Source: Nereida sp. MMG025
GTDB lineage: Bacteria; Pseudomonadota; Alphaproteobacteria; Rhodobacterales; Rhodobacteraceae
Assembly (NCBI RefSeq): GCF_021654165.1
Contig: NZ_JAKFZN010000001.1
Coordinates: 124,001-188,000, forward strand
DNA length: 64,000 bases
Direction: 5' to 3'
A model generated the notes under the pieces. The model searched no databases, had not been told where the DNA came from, and saw only the letters and a program-made list of their open reading frames with translations. Made by a program: the position numbers and the translations under genes. Positions 17,787-26,292 of the stretch are shown here, piece after piece; position 1 is the first letter of the stretch; each line of letters begins with the position of its first letter.

Positions 17787-19088
17787 ATGGGCATCACGGA
17801 ACACCTCGTTGAATTATGTAGCACTGTGCATGGCGGGCCGCTGACCGATCCCGCGCTCGATGTCATGCGCCTGTCGGTGCTTGATTGGGCGGCGGTGGCC
17901 ATCGCGGGGCGGGCCGAACCTGTGGCCCGCATCATTGCCGAGGTTGAGATGCAAAACGGTGGTGCGGCGCAGGCCAGTGTGGTGGGCCGTACCACGCGGC
18001 TACCAATGCGCGGGGCTGCGATGGTCAATGGCACGGCGGCCCACGCCCTTGATTTTGACGACACCCATTTTGCCCATATCGGTCATCCCAGTGCGGTGAT
18101 CGTCTCTGCCGTTTTGGCCATGGCAGAACATGCTGATGCGCAGGCAGATGCGTTTTTGCGCGCGGCTCTTGTGGGGGCCGAAGCAACGGTGCGCGTTGGT
18201 GTCTGGCTAGGCCGCACCCATTATGAGGCGGGATTTCACCAAACAGCGACGGCTGGCATGATTGGCGCGGCCGTCGCGGGGGCTGCACTTTTCGAATTGG
18301 ACGCGGTCCAGACCCGCAGTGCGATCGGCTTGGCGGCGACACGTGCGGCGGGGCTCAAGCTGCAGTTCGGGACGATGGGCAAACCCTATCACGCGGGCAT
18401 GGCGGCCGCGGGCGCGGTAGAGGCTGTGCACGCAGCCAAATTGGGACTGGATGGCGCACAGGAGGTGTTGGATGGCCCGTTCGGATTTGGCGCCAATCAT
18501 CATGGGGCGGGCGATATGTCGGCCTTCGCCTCAACGGAATTCCTGTTTGCGCAGGTCAGCCATAAGTTTCACGCCTGTTGCCACGGCACCCATGCGGCCA
18601 TTGAGGCGCTGATTGATTTGCGCCCGGATTGCGCGCCCGAACATGTCAGATCCGTTGAGATCACAGTGCATCCGCGCTGGTTTGACGTGTGCAACATCGC
18701 AAGTCCGCAAACGCGGCTCGAGGCGAAATTCAGCCTGCGATTGACCGCCGCCTTGGCGCTGATGGGGCGTGCGATGACCAGTGATCTGGCCTTTGAGCCT
18801 TCGGTTATTCTTGCGCCTGATGTGGTGGCGCTGCGCGACTGCGTGACGGTTCTGGGTGACGAAGCCTTGCGCGACACGCAAGCCCGCGTGCGCGTGACAA
18901 CCCGTGATGGCATGCTGGAGGCTGAGCATGATCTGGCCGTGCCAGCGCCCTTTGCGGCGCGTCTGATGCGGGTGCAGGAAAAGGCCGAAGCCTTGATTGG
19001 CCGTGCCTTGGCAGATGAGATTTGGTCCGCGTTAAGTGCGGGTGCAACCGTGGACATCCCGGCGCTGACAGCAGCACTGCGCCAATAG
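17787..19088 (+). CDS. MmgE/PrpD family protein
   Basis: Cytoplasmic protein of 433 residues from the 2-methylcitrate dehydratase/cis-aconitate decarboxylase family (MmgE/PrpD). Visible family signatures are the N-terminal ALDFDDTHF segment, the GxxxxAxxAG helices around residues 150-200, and the KFHACCHGTHAAIEA region. The substrate within the family cannot be determined; the surrounding genes (COQ10-like, amtB) do not suggest a methylcitrate cycle. The start has GTAAGGGC upstream. A hairpin shared with the convergent amtB gene follows. Confidence 0.85.
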   Translation: MGITEHLVELCSTVHGGPLTDPALDVMRLSVLDWAAVAIAGRAEPVARIIAEVEMQNGGAAQASVVGRTTRLPMRGAAMVNGTAAHALDFDDTHFAHIGHPSAVIVSAVLAMAEHADAQADAFLRAALVGAEATVRVGVWLGRTHYEAGFHQTATAGMIGAAVAGAALFELDAVQTRSAIGLAATRAAGLKLQFGTMGKPYHAGMAAAGAVEAVHAAKLGLDGAQEVLDGPFGFGANHHGAGDMSAFASTEFLFAQVSHKFHACCHGTHAAIEALIDLRPDCAPEHVRSVEITVHPRWFDVCNIASPQTRLEAKFSLRLTAALALMGRAMTSDLAFEPSVILAPDVVALRDCVTVLGDEALRDTQARVRVTTRDGMLEAEHDLAVPAPFAARLMRVQEKAEALIGRALADEIWSALSAGATVDIPALTAALRQ

Positions 19089-19092
19089 GCAG

Positions 19093-19133
19093 GGTGCCAA
19101 GAAAAAGGGCACCCCGTCGCAAGGGCGCCCTTG
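19093..19133. terminator. Terminator between the PrpD-family gene and amtB
   Basis: Overlapping inverted repeats in a 66-base convergent gap. On the minus strand a 10-bp stem with one G-U pair (arms at 19124-19133 and 19106-19115) is followed by a five-T run (complement of A 19103-19107), a good terminator for amtB. On the plus strand a 7-bp stem (19093-19099 with 19109-19115) could end the other transcript but lacks a T run. Confidence 0.7.
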
Positions 19134-19154
19134 GTGGATTATCGCGTGTTGTGA

Positions 19155-20336
19155 TCAGCTGGCATGATCATAGGCGCGTTCGCCGTGCACGGCCAGATCC
19201 AGTCCTGTCGTCTCTGTTTCGGCATCGACGCGCAGCGGTGTGATCAGCTTGCACACAAAGACCAACACGACCGAAACCACGATGGTATAGACGCCCACAA
19301 TCGCAAGTGACCCAAGCTGTGCAGCCCATGATCCTGCGCCGAAGGCGGCGATCATGATGGTGCCGAAGATACCGCCAACGCCGTGGACCGCAAAGACATC
19401 CAGCGTATCATCGATTTTCAGACCATTGCGGATCAGTGTCACGGCTTCCTGGCACAAGATGCCCGCAACACCGCCGATGATCAGCGCTTCAATCGGGCCG
19501 ACAAAGCCAGACGCGGGCGTGATAGAGGCAAGCCCTGCAATGGTGCCCGTGACGATACCCACAAGCGAGGCCTTGCCGAATTTCACACGTTCCCAAAGGG
19601 CCCATGACAGCGATGCAGTCGCAGCCGAGATATGTGTAACGGTCAGCGCCATCGCCGCGCCGCCATCCGCGGCCAGTTGCGAGCCGCCGTTGAAACCGAA
19701 CCAACCGACCCAGAGCATCGCGGCACCGATCATCACATAGCCCGGGTTATGGGGTGGTTTGTTCTGGTCACGGCGGCTGCCGAGCATCACAGCAATGACC
19801 AGAGCAGCCAGACCTGCGGTTTCGTGCACCACAATGCCGCCTGCAAAGTCACGTGCGCCAACATCCCCGAAAAGACCACCATCGGCCAACATGCCACCGC
19901 CCCAGATCCAGTGGACGACAGGTGCATAGCAGATCAGCATCCAAAGCCCCGAGAACAGCAGCACAAAGCCAAAACCGATCCGTTCGACATAAGCACCAAC
20001 GATCAGCGCGGGGGTGATGATCGCGAAGGTCATCTGGAAGGCAAAGAACAGGATTTCAGGAATAGTGCCCGAAACTGTATTGGCGTCGATTCCCAAAAGG
20101 AACATCTTGTCCAATCCACCCCATAGCCCCGATGTGCCGCCGCCAAAGGCGATAGAGTATCCAACGACCAGCCAGAGCACGCTCATCAAGCAGGCGATGG
20201 CGTAGCACTGCATGAATACACTCAGCACATTGCGCCCGCGCACAAGCCCGCCGTAAAACAGGGCAAGGCCCGGAAGTGTCATGAATAAAACGAGAGCTGT
20301 GGCCACGATGATCCACGCTGTATCGGCTCCAACCAT
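19155..20336 (-). CDS. amtB: Ammonium transporter Amt
   Basis: Inner-membrane ammonium channel of 393 residues with about eleven hydrophobic helices. The two pore histidines are visible in GGIVVHETAG and DVFAVHGVGG, and the family opening FMTLPGLALFYGGLVRGRN is intact. It starts right at the first helix, with no separate signal peptide. No glnK gene accompanies it, unlike many amtB loci; its PII partner must lie elsewhere. The 178-base upstream gap is AT-rich and likely holds the promoter. Control by the NtrBC system encoded a few kilobases away is inferred from family knowledge. Confidence 0.94.
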   Translation of the reverse strand: MVGADTAWIIVATALVLFMTLPGLALFYGGLVRGRNVLSVFMQCYAIACLMSVLWLVVGYSIAFGGGTSGLWGGLDKMFLLGIDANTVSGTIPEILFFAFQMTFAIITPALIVGAYVERIGFGFVLLFSGLWMLICYAPVVHWIWGGGMLADGGLFGDVGARDFAGGIVVHETAGLAALVIAVMLGSRRDQNKPPHNPGYVMIGAAMLWVGWFGFNGGSQLAADGGAAMALTVTHISAATASLSWALWERVKFGKASLVGIVTGTIAGLASITPASGFVGPIEALIIGGVAGILCQEAVTLIRNGLKIDDTLDVFAVHGVGGIFGTIMIAAFGAGSWAAQLGSLAIVGVYTIVVSVVLVFVCKLITPLRVDAETETTGLDLAVHGERAYDHAS

Positions 20337-20514
20337 TTTGATGTCCCCTTAGGTCTTTTGGTGTGTTGGCGCTGCTTTTGACACCGCCAGTCGCCTAGAA
20401 AAGAGGCAAGTACACAAATTGCTGTATAATTACTGTGCAATCTGTAAATCGCTTAAAATAAGTGCGTAATAATTCAGCTTTGCCCAAAAAGGCATCGAAA
20501 GTGAATCTGCGGAT

Positions 20515-21009
20515 TTATTGCAAATGCGACAGGATCATCTGTAAAGCATGATCGCGGGCGGCCATGCGGACCTGTGATCGTCCCAAGGCGCCGAATTCGA
20601 CGGTTTCTATTTCTGTGGTCCCCGTGACCTCATCAAACAGCCCAAAACAGACGCGTCCTTCGGGCTTGTGGTCCGACCCGCCGGGGCCTGCAATGCCAGT
20701 GATCGACACGGCCAGATTGGCCTGCGAGGCGGCAACGGCGCCGCAGGCCATCTCATGCGCTACTTGTTCAGACACGGCGCCAAATTTGGTCAGGCTGGAC
20801 TTGGTGACGCCAAGCATTCGCTGCTTGGCGGAATTGGCATAGGTCACGAACCCGCAGATCACCACATCCGAACTGCCCGCGATATCCGTCAACGCGGCAC
20901 TGACCATGCCACCTGTGCAGCTTTCGGCCGTTGCGATGGTGCGGCCCGCAGCGCGTGCGCTATCCAAAACGCGGGCTGCAAGATCAGAGGCCATCAGATC
21001 AGAAGCCAT
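20515..21009 (-). CDS. CinA C-terminal domain protein (nicotinamide-nucleotide amidase)
   Basis: Stand-alone CinA amidohydrolase domain of 164 residues (PncC type), which deamidates NMN to recycle pyridine nucleotides. Motifs are ESCTGGMVSAALT near the N-terminus and SITGIAGPGGS with GRVCFG in the middle. The N-terminal molybdopterin-binding-like domain of full CinA is absent, as in many alphaproteobacteria. Two starts are possible because a 15-base unit encoding MASDL is duplicated: 21009, which overlaps the pgpA stop, or 20994, just after it. Confidence 0.88.
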   Translation of the reverse strand: MASDLMASDLAARVLDSARAAGRTIATAESCTGGMVSAALTDIAGSSDVVICGFVTYANSAKQRMLGVTKSSLTKFGAVSEQVAHEMACGAVAASQANLAVSITGIAGPGGSDHKPEGRVCFGLFDEVTGTTEIETVEFGALGRSQVRMAARDHALQMILSHLQ

Positions 21010-21493
21010 GGGCGATCCCCGCGAAGGCCAGAACCACACATGCGGCCAGCACACCTGCAATCACATCATCCAGCATCACCCCTGTGGGGCCATGCAGCCT
21101 ATCGGCCCATCCCACGGGTCCGGGCTTCCAAATGTCAAACAGGCGAAAGGCGACAAAGGCGGTAATCCATCCCGGCCAAAGGGCAAGCACATCTGTGCCA
21201 GCGGCTGTCGCGCCAATCATCACGGGCAAAAGGGCAATCCACTGGCCCACCACCTCGTCGATCACAATTTCCGAAGGGTCATGATTGTCGTGGCCTTGGG
21301 TCATCCATTTGGTCGCCAGATACCCTTTGATATAGGTTGCGGGAATGGCCAGCACGAACAACCACAGCCCCCCGATGGCGTAGAGCGCCCAAGCAAAGGG
21401 AAGGGCGGCCAGCGATCCCCAGGTGCCAGAGGCTGGACGCAGATACCCTGTGTAGAAAAAGGTTGCGGTGATGCGGGCCCAGTGCTGTTTCAT
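20999..21493 (-). CDS. pgpA: Phosphatidylglycerophosphatase A
   Basis: Inner-membrane phosphatase of 164 residues that converts phosphatidylglycerol phosphate to phosphatidylglycerol. Family features include the opening FYTGYLRPASGTWGSL, the acidic motif DPSEIVIDEVVGQW and RLFDIWKPGPVGWADR, plus three or four hydrophobic helices. The start overlaps the ispDF stop by 4 bases and the stop overlaps the cinA start, so ispDF-pgpA-cinA is a tight operon, a common order in Rhodobacterales. Confidence 0.94.
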   Translation of the reverse strand: MKQHWARITATFFYTGYLRPASGTWGSLAALPFAWALYAIGGLWLFVLAIPATYIKGYLATKWMTQGHDNHDPSEIVIDEVVGQWIALLPVMIGATAAGTDVLALWPGWITAFVAFRLFDIWKPGPVGWADRLHGPTGVMLDDVIAGVLAACVVLAFAGIAHGF

Positions 21494-22656
21494 GGTTTGA
21501 CCAGCGTCACGGTCGCAATAGAGGCGATCCCTTCGCCGCGCCCTGTAAACCCAAGCTGTTCGGAGGTGGTGGCCTTTACGCTTATACGGTCAGCCTCCAG
21601 ACCCATCAGGCGGGCCATTTCCTGTTTCATTTCAATGGCATGCGGGCCGATCTTGGGAAATTCACAGACCAGCGTGCAATCGGCATTGCTGATGCGAAAC
21701 CCGCGCTCGGTGGCACGGGCGACGGCGTGGCGCAAAAAGATTTCAGACGCAGCCCCTTTCCATTGCGGATCACTGGGCGGGAAGTGCTGACCAATATCGC
21801 CGTCCCCAAGCGCGCCATAGATCGCATCTGTAACCGCATGCATGCCGACGTCAGCATCCGAATGGCCCTGAAGCCCGCGCGAAAACGGGATTTTCACGCC
21901 GCATAGAATGACGTGATCGCCCGTGCCGAACCGGTGCACGTCATAGCCATTGCCAAGCCGAATATCCATGCTGCTGTGTCCTTGTGTTTGTCGTGTCTTG
22001 AGGATGGTTTGTGCGCGCGCGAAATCGGGCGGCGTTGTGACTTTGATGTTATCTTCATCGCCTGCGATAATGTGAACGCGGTGGCCCGCGGCGCGGGCCA
22101 GTTCTACATCATCAGCGGCAGGCGTTTCGCGATTTGCCTGCGCGTGGGCGGCTTGAATAAGGGGCAGGGCAAAGCATTGGGGGGTTTGCGCGCGCACCAA
22201 TGCGCTGCGGTCCTGAACGCCTGTGACTGTGGATCCATCGGCAATCCAAAGGGCATCCGTAACGGCCACGCCGGGGGCCACGGCGTCGTGGGTGTGCAGG
22301 GCTTGGACCAGATCGGAAATAAGCGGCTGCGAGATACAGGGCCGCGCGACATCGTGGATCATGACATGCGTGATCTCAGTTGGATCAAGGGCGGCCAAAC
22401 CGCAGGCGACCGATGCATCGCGCGTGGCGCCGCCTGTCACGCAGGTCAGCCCATCGCGGTCCAGCCCTACGATGTCGCGTGCGATGTCGTCAGGGTGCAT
22501 CACCAAAACGATCTGGGCAACATCAGCAGAGGCGCGAAACGCATCAATGGTCCAGGCGGCAATCGGGCGTCCGTTCAGGGCTTGCCATTGCTTGGGCAGA
22601 TCGCCCCCTGCGCGGGTGCCGCGGCCTGCGGCAACAATAACGGCAGCAATGCGCAT
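21490..22656 (-). CDS. ispDF: Bifunctional IspD/IspF enzyme of the MEP pathway
   Basis: Fusion of two non-consecutive enzymes of isoprenoid synthesis, 388 residues. The N-terminal IspD domain (residues 1 to ~228) shows the CTP-binding motif AAGRGTRAGGDLPKQW and catalyses cytidylation of methylerythritol phosphate. The IspF domain begins at Met230 (MDIRLGNGYDVHRFG) and carries its metal ligands (GYDVHRF, HSDADVGMHAVTDA) and ends in GEGIASIATVTLVK. Such fusions are typical of alphaproteobacteria. It heads the ispDF-pgpA-cinA operon and is divergent from dusB. Confidence 0.96.
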   Translation of the reverse strand: MRIAAVIVAAGRGTRAGGDLPKQWQALNGRPIAAWTIDAFRASADVAQIVLVMHPDDIARDIVGLDRDGLTCVTGGATRDASVACGLAALDPTEITHVMIHDVARPCISQPLISDLVQALHTHDAVAPGVAVTDALWIADGSTVTGVQDRSALVRAQTPQCFALPLIQAAHAQANRETPAADDVELARAAGHRVHIIAGDEDNIKVTTPPDFARAQTILKTRQTQGHSSMDIRLGNGYDVHRFGTGDHVILCGVKIPFSRGLQGHSDADVGMHAVTDAIYGALGDGDIGQHFPPSDPQWKGAASEIFLRHAVARATERGFRISNADCTLVCEFPKIGPHAIEMKQEMARLMGLEADRISVKATTSEQLGFTGRGEGIASIATVTLVKP

Positions 22657-22846
22657 CTGGGTCAGTCCTTCGCAGTGGGTCTTGGCGACCTGTCTAACAT
22701 TGTCGACGTGATTGGCAATCCACCCAAGGGTGTGATTAAAAATTAGGCAAACGCAATAATTCGGCTAAAAATAATGCACACTTTCATTCCATGTAGGCTA
22801 TGATTGCGTTAACTGAACAAAAGAACTGCTGTGCTGCCTAAGGATT

Positions 22847-23827
22847 GTGCCTTTGACAACTGATCCGCTTGCTCTTGACCCTCCGGTGCTTTTGGCGCCG
22901 CTGGCGGGCATCACAGATCTGCCGTTTCGCACGCTGGTTGCATCGTTTGGGGCAGGCCGCGTGGTCAGCGAAATGGTGGCAAGTGGCGAGCTTTTGACGG
23001 CCCGCCCAGGCACCCGCGAAAAGGCCGAACTGGGGGCAGAGCTTGCCAACACAGCTGTGCAACTGTCGGGCCGTGATGCCGATGCGATGTCGGAAGCGGC
23101 CAAACTGGTGGCAGACATGGGCGCACGTGTGATCGACATCAACATGGGCTGCCCCGCCAAGAAAGTGACCAGTGGGTATTCCGGTTCAGCACTCATGCGG
23201 GATCTGGATCATGCGTTGACGTTGATTGATGCGGTGGTGGCTGCCGTTGACGTGCCTGTCACGCTCAAGACACGTCTTGGGTGGGACGACACGTTGCTGA
23301 ATGCCCCAAGCCTTGCAATGCGGGCCGAAGGTGCGGGCATTCAGCAGATCGTGATCCACGGACGCACACGTTGCCAGTTTTACAAAGGACACGCGGATTG
23401 GGCCGCCATCGCTGCAGTGAAAGAGGCGGTTGCCATCCCCGTTATCGCAAATGGCGATATTGTCGATGCAGGCAGCGCACGGGACGCGATGCATGCATCG
23501 GGTGCCGCGGGTGTGATGATCGGACGGGGCGCGCAGGGCCGTCCCTGGATCCTTGCGCAGATCGCATCCGAACTTTTTGACTATGCCGCACCAAGCGTCC
23601 CCAAAGGCCATGACTTGGTGCAGATGATCGGGGATCACTACGCCTCTATGCTATCGTTTTATGGCAAAGACCTTGGTGGGCGCGTGGCACGTAAACATTT
23701 GGGCTGGTATATGGACGCGGCAAACACACCGCAGACGCTGCGCCGTGAGGTCTTGACGGCCGCAGCTGATGGTGTGCCGCCGCTTTTGCCCTTGGCTCTC
23801 CTGAATCACGCAGAGGTGGCAGCATGA
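22847..23827 (+). CDS. dusB: tRNA-dihydrouridine synthase B (NifR3)
   Basis: Flavoenzyme that reduces specific uridines in the tRNA D-loop. The 326 residues form a TIM barrel with the FMN-binding start LAPLAGITDLPFR, the active-site Cys102 in INMGCPAKKV, and IHGRTRCQFYKG further on. The start is GTG at 22847, after a weak AAGGA. The stop overlaps the ntrB ATG by 4 bases. In Rhodobacter capsulatus the same gene was named nifR3 because it precedes ntrB-ntrC, so the context supports both identity and lineage. Confidence 0.95.
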   Translation: MPLTTDPLALDPPVLLAPLAGITDLPFRTLVASFGAGRVVSEMVASGELLTARPGTREKAELGAELANTAVQLSGRDADAMSEAAKLVADMGARVIDINMGCPAKKVTSGYSGSALMRDLDHALTLIDAVVAAVDVPVTLKTRLGWDDTLLNAPSLAMRAEGAGIQQIVIHGRTRCQFYKGHADWAAIAAVKEAVAIPVIANGDIVDAGSARDAMHASGAAGVMIGRGAQGRPWILAQIASELFDYAAPSVPKGHDLVQMIGDHYASMLSFYGKDLGGRVARKHLGWYMDAANTPQTLRREVLTAAADGVPPLLPLALLNHAEVAA

Positions 23828-24894
23828 GTGTTCATCCAACGCTTTGGGCCTCTTTGCCCGCGCCGATGCTTTTGGTTGATGCCAACGATATTATTCTGGA
23901 CGCAAACCCGGCGGCGGAGGGATTTTTGAACCTGTCGCTTAAATCCATGGTGGGCCAGCCGATTTGGGACAAGGTCATGGTCAATGCACCATTGGAAGAG
24001 GCCTTTGCGCGCGCCCGCCAAGGGCAATCAAGGCTTTTCGTTAACGAAGTGCAGATCGGCAGTGGCGAACGGGCACCGACCCTGTGCAACCTTCAGATTG
24101 CGCCGCTTCAGGAAAGTGATGCGCAGATGCTGTTTGTGATTTCGCCACGCGAACTGTCGACGCGCTTTGAAGGGGGGCAGACGACAAAGACCGCGGCCCG
24201 ATCTGCCATCGGGATGGCAGAAATGCTGGCCCATGAAATCAAGAACCCGCTGGCCGGCATCACTGGGGCGGCACAACTGCTGTCGATGAACCTGAGCAAT
24301 GGCGACCTTGAAATGACCGACTTGATCGTTGAAGAAAGCCGCCGCATCGTCAAGCTGCTGGAACAGGTTGAAATGTTTGGCAACCTTCAACCGCCCGAGC
24401 AAAAACCGGTTAACATCCACGATGTTCTGGACCGCGCCCGCAAATCCGCGCTTGTTGGCTTTGGCGCACATATGAACGTTCTCGAGGACTATGATCCATC
24501 GCTGCCCCCCACTTTGGGGGACGCCGATCAGCTATTGCAGGTCGCACTAAACCTTCTGAAAAACGCGTCCGAAGCCGCCGATAAAACGGGCGGCACGATC
24601 CGTATTCGCACCTATTATGACATGGCGCTGCGTTTGCGGCGCACGGACGGCACCAGCGCCAAAGTGCCGCTTCAAATCGAGATTATCGATGACGGACCGG
24701 GCGTGCCCCCTGATCTGGCTGAAGACCTGTTTGAGCCATTTGTATCGGGCAAGGAAAATGGCACGGGGCTTGGTTTGGCGTTGGTGTCCAAAATTATCAA
24801 TGATCATAACGGTTGGCTACATGTGGAAAGTGTGCCCGGCCATACGGTTTTTCGCATTTCGTTGCCGATCGCGCACGACGCGCCTGACGCTTAG
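23824..24894 (+). CDS. ntrB: Nitrogen sensor histidine kinase NtrB
   Basis: Cytoplasmic sensor kinase of 356 residues, controlled in this family by PII protein, that phosphorylates or dephosphorylates NtrC. A PAS domain occupies the N-terminus (PAPMLLVDANDIILDANPAAEGFL). The phospho-accepting His137 is in MLAHEIKNPLAGI. The ATP-binding domain shows the N box (LLKNASEAAD), G1 DDGPGVP and G2 GTGLGLALV. No membrane helix is present. It overlaps dusB by 4 bases and precedes ntrC by 15. Confidence 0.95.
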   Translation: MSVHPTLWASLPAPMLLVDANDIILDANPAAEGFLNLSLKSMVGQPIWDKVMVNAPLEEAFARARQGQSRLFVNEVQIGSGERAPTLCNLQIAPLQESDAQMLFVISPRELSTRFEGGQTTKTAARSAIGMAEMLAHEIKNPLAGITGAAQLLSMNLSNGDLEMTDLIVEESRRIVKLLEQVEMFGNLQPPEQKPVNIHDVLDRARKSALVGFGAHMNVLEDYDPSLPPTLGDADQLLQVALNLLKNASEAADKTGGTIRIRTYYDMALRLRRTDGTSAKVPLQIEIIDDGPGVPPDLAEDLFEPFVSGKENGTGLGLALVSKIINDHNGWLHVESVPGHTVFRISLPIAHDAPDA

Positions 24895-24909
24895 ACAAGA
24901 GGTATACAC

Positions 24910-26277
24910 ATGGATGGCACGGTTCTGGTCGCCGATGATGACCGCACAATTCGCACGGTTTTGACCCAAGCGTTGACCCGCGCGGGATGTAAGGTGCATG
25001 CGACATCAAGTATGGTGACGTTGATGCGGTGGGTCGAAGAGGGCAAGGGCGATCTGGTGATTTCGGATGTTATCATGCCCGATGGGAACGGGCTTGAGGC
25101 GTTGCCGCTGATTTCGGAAAAGCGCCCGGGGCTGCCTGTTATCGTGATCTCGGCCCAAAATACCATCATGACGGCCATCCAGGCCAATGAGGCCGAGGCC
25201 TATGACTATTTGCCCAAGCCCTTTGATCTGCCCGATTTGATGAAGCGGTCGGCCAAGGCGTTGGATATGAAGCGCCGTGCGCCTGCACCGCGTGACGCTG
25301 ATGCCCAGGACAACGAGGATGACTTGCCGCTTGTGGGGCGCACTGTGGCGATGCAGGCGCTTTACCGTTTGATTGCACGTGTCATGAACACGGATCTGTC
25401 GGTGATGATCCTTGGCGAAAGCGGGACAGGCAAAACGCTGATTGCACGCGCCATCCATGATTTTTCCGATCGCCGTGCCTTGCCCTTTGTTGTAGCCAGC
25501 GAACGCGATTTGGAAGGGATGGACGGCCCCTCTGCGGTGCTGTCGCGCGTGCGTGGCGGCACACTTGTTTTTGACGAGGTCGGGGATTTCAGTGCAGATG
25601 CACAAGCGCGCATCGTGCGCATGCTGGATGGATTGCCAGACCCCGCACCGCGGATCATGGCCACATCGCAGACAGGCCTTGAGGCACAGATGGAACGCGG
25701 CGCGTTTCGCGAAGATCTGTTTTACCGGTTGAGCGGTGTGACAGCGTCGATGCCGCCATTGCGTGAACGCGTCGAGGATATCGATTTGCTGGCCGATCAC
25801 TTCCTTGCCCGCGCGGACCGTGATGGTCTTGGGCTCAAACGTTTTGCGGAACCGGCCATCGAACTGATGCGCAACTACAGCTGGCCCGGGAACGTGCGCC
25901 AGTTCGAAAACGCGGTGCGCCGTTTGGTTGTGACGGTTGCCGAAGAAGAGATCAGCCGCGCACAGGTCGAACTGATGCTTGGCAACCAACCTGCTGTCGA
26001 TACCAGCCTGTCAAATACCGAAAGCGAACGCCTGTCGGCCAGTGTCTACAAACACCTGCGTCGGTATTTTGATTTGCACGGCGGTGCCTTGCCGCCAGAT
26101 GGGCTTTATGCGCGAATCCTGCGCGAGATTGAGGTGCCACTCATCGAAATTTCGCTTGATGCGACGGGCGGAAATCAGGCGAAATGCGCTGATTTACTTG
26201 GAATTAACCGCAATACCCTCCGAAAGAAGATCGGAGATTTGGATATAGAGGTGACACGCCGCCGCAAATTGATGTAA
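24910..26277 (+). CDS. ntrC: Nitrogen response regulator NtrC lacking the GAFTGA loop
   Basis: Response regulator of 455 residues that activates nitrogen-starvation genes when phosphorylated at Asp53 ([11 protein letters not shown]). The receiver is followed by an AAA+ domain with Walker A GESGTGKT and Walker B TLVFDEVG, and a Fis-type DNA-binding end ([20 protein letters not shown]). The stretch between the two Walker motifs is shortened and has no GAFTGA or similar sequence, which is needed to contact sigma-54. Rhodobacter capsulatus NtrC has the same deletion and works with the sigma-70-type holoenzyme, so the same is expected here. Confidence 0.95.
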   Translation: MDGTVLVADDDRTIRTVLTQALTRAGCKVHATSSMVTLMRWVEEGKGDLVISDVIMPDGNGLEALPLISEKRPGLPVIVISAQNTIMTAIQANEAEAYDYLPKPFDLPDLMKRSAKALDMKRRAPAPRDADAQDNEDDLPLVGRTVAMQALYRLIARVMNTDLSVMILGESGTGKTLIARAIHDFSDRRALPFVVASERDLEGMDGPSAVLSRVRGGTLVFDEVGDFSADAQARIVRMLDGLPDPAPRIMATSQTGLEAQMERGAFREDLFYRLSGVTASMPPLRERVEDIDLLADHFLARADRDGLGLKRFAEPAIELMRNYSWPGNVRQFENAVRRLVVTVAEEEISRAQVELMLGNQPAVDTSLSNTESERLSASVYKHLRRYFDLHGGALPPDGLYARILREIEVPLIEISLDATGGNQAKCADLLGINRNTLRKKIGDLDIEVTRRRKLM

Positions 26278-26292
26278 AACCGCAACATAACC

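Noticed and set aside
21913-22746. Open frame of 277 codons antisense to ispDF
   Set aside because: Shadow of the IspD domain; Cys/Gly/His-rich without family motifs.
25006-25989. Open frame of 327 codons antisense to ntrC
   Set aside because: Composition is dominated by His, Gln and Arg with no domain pattern; the sense strand encodes a complete NtrC.
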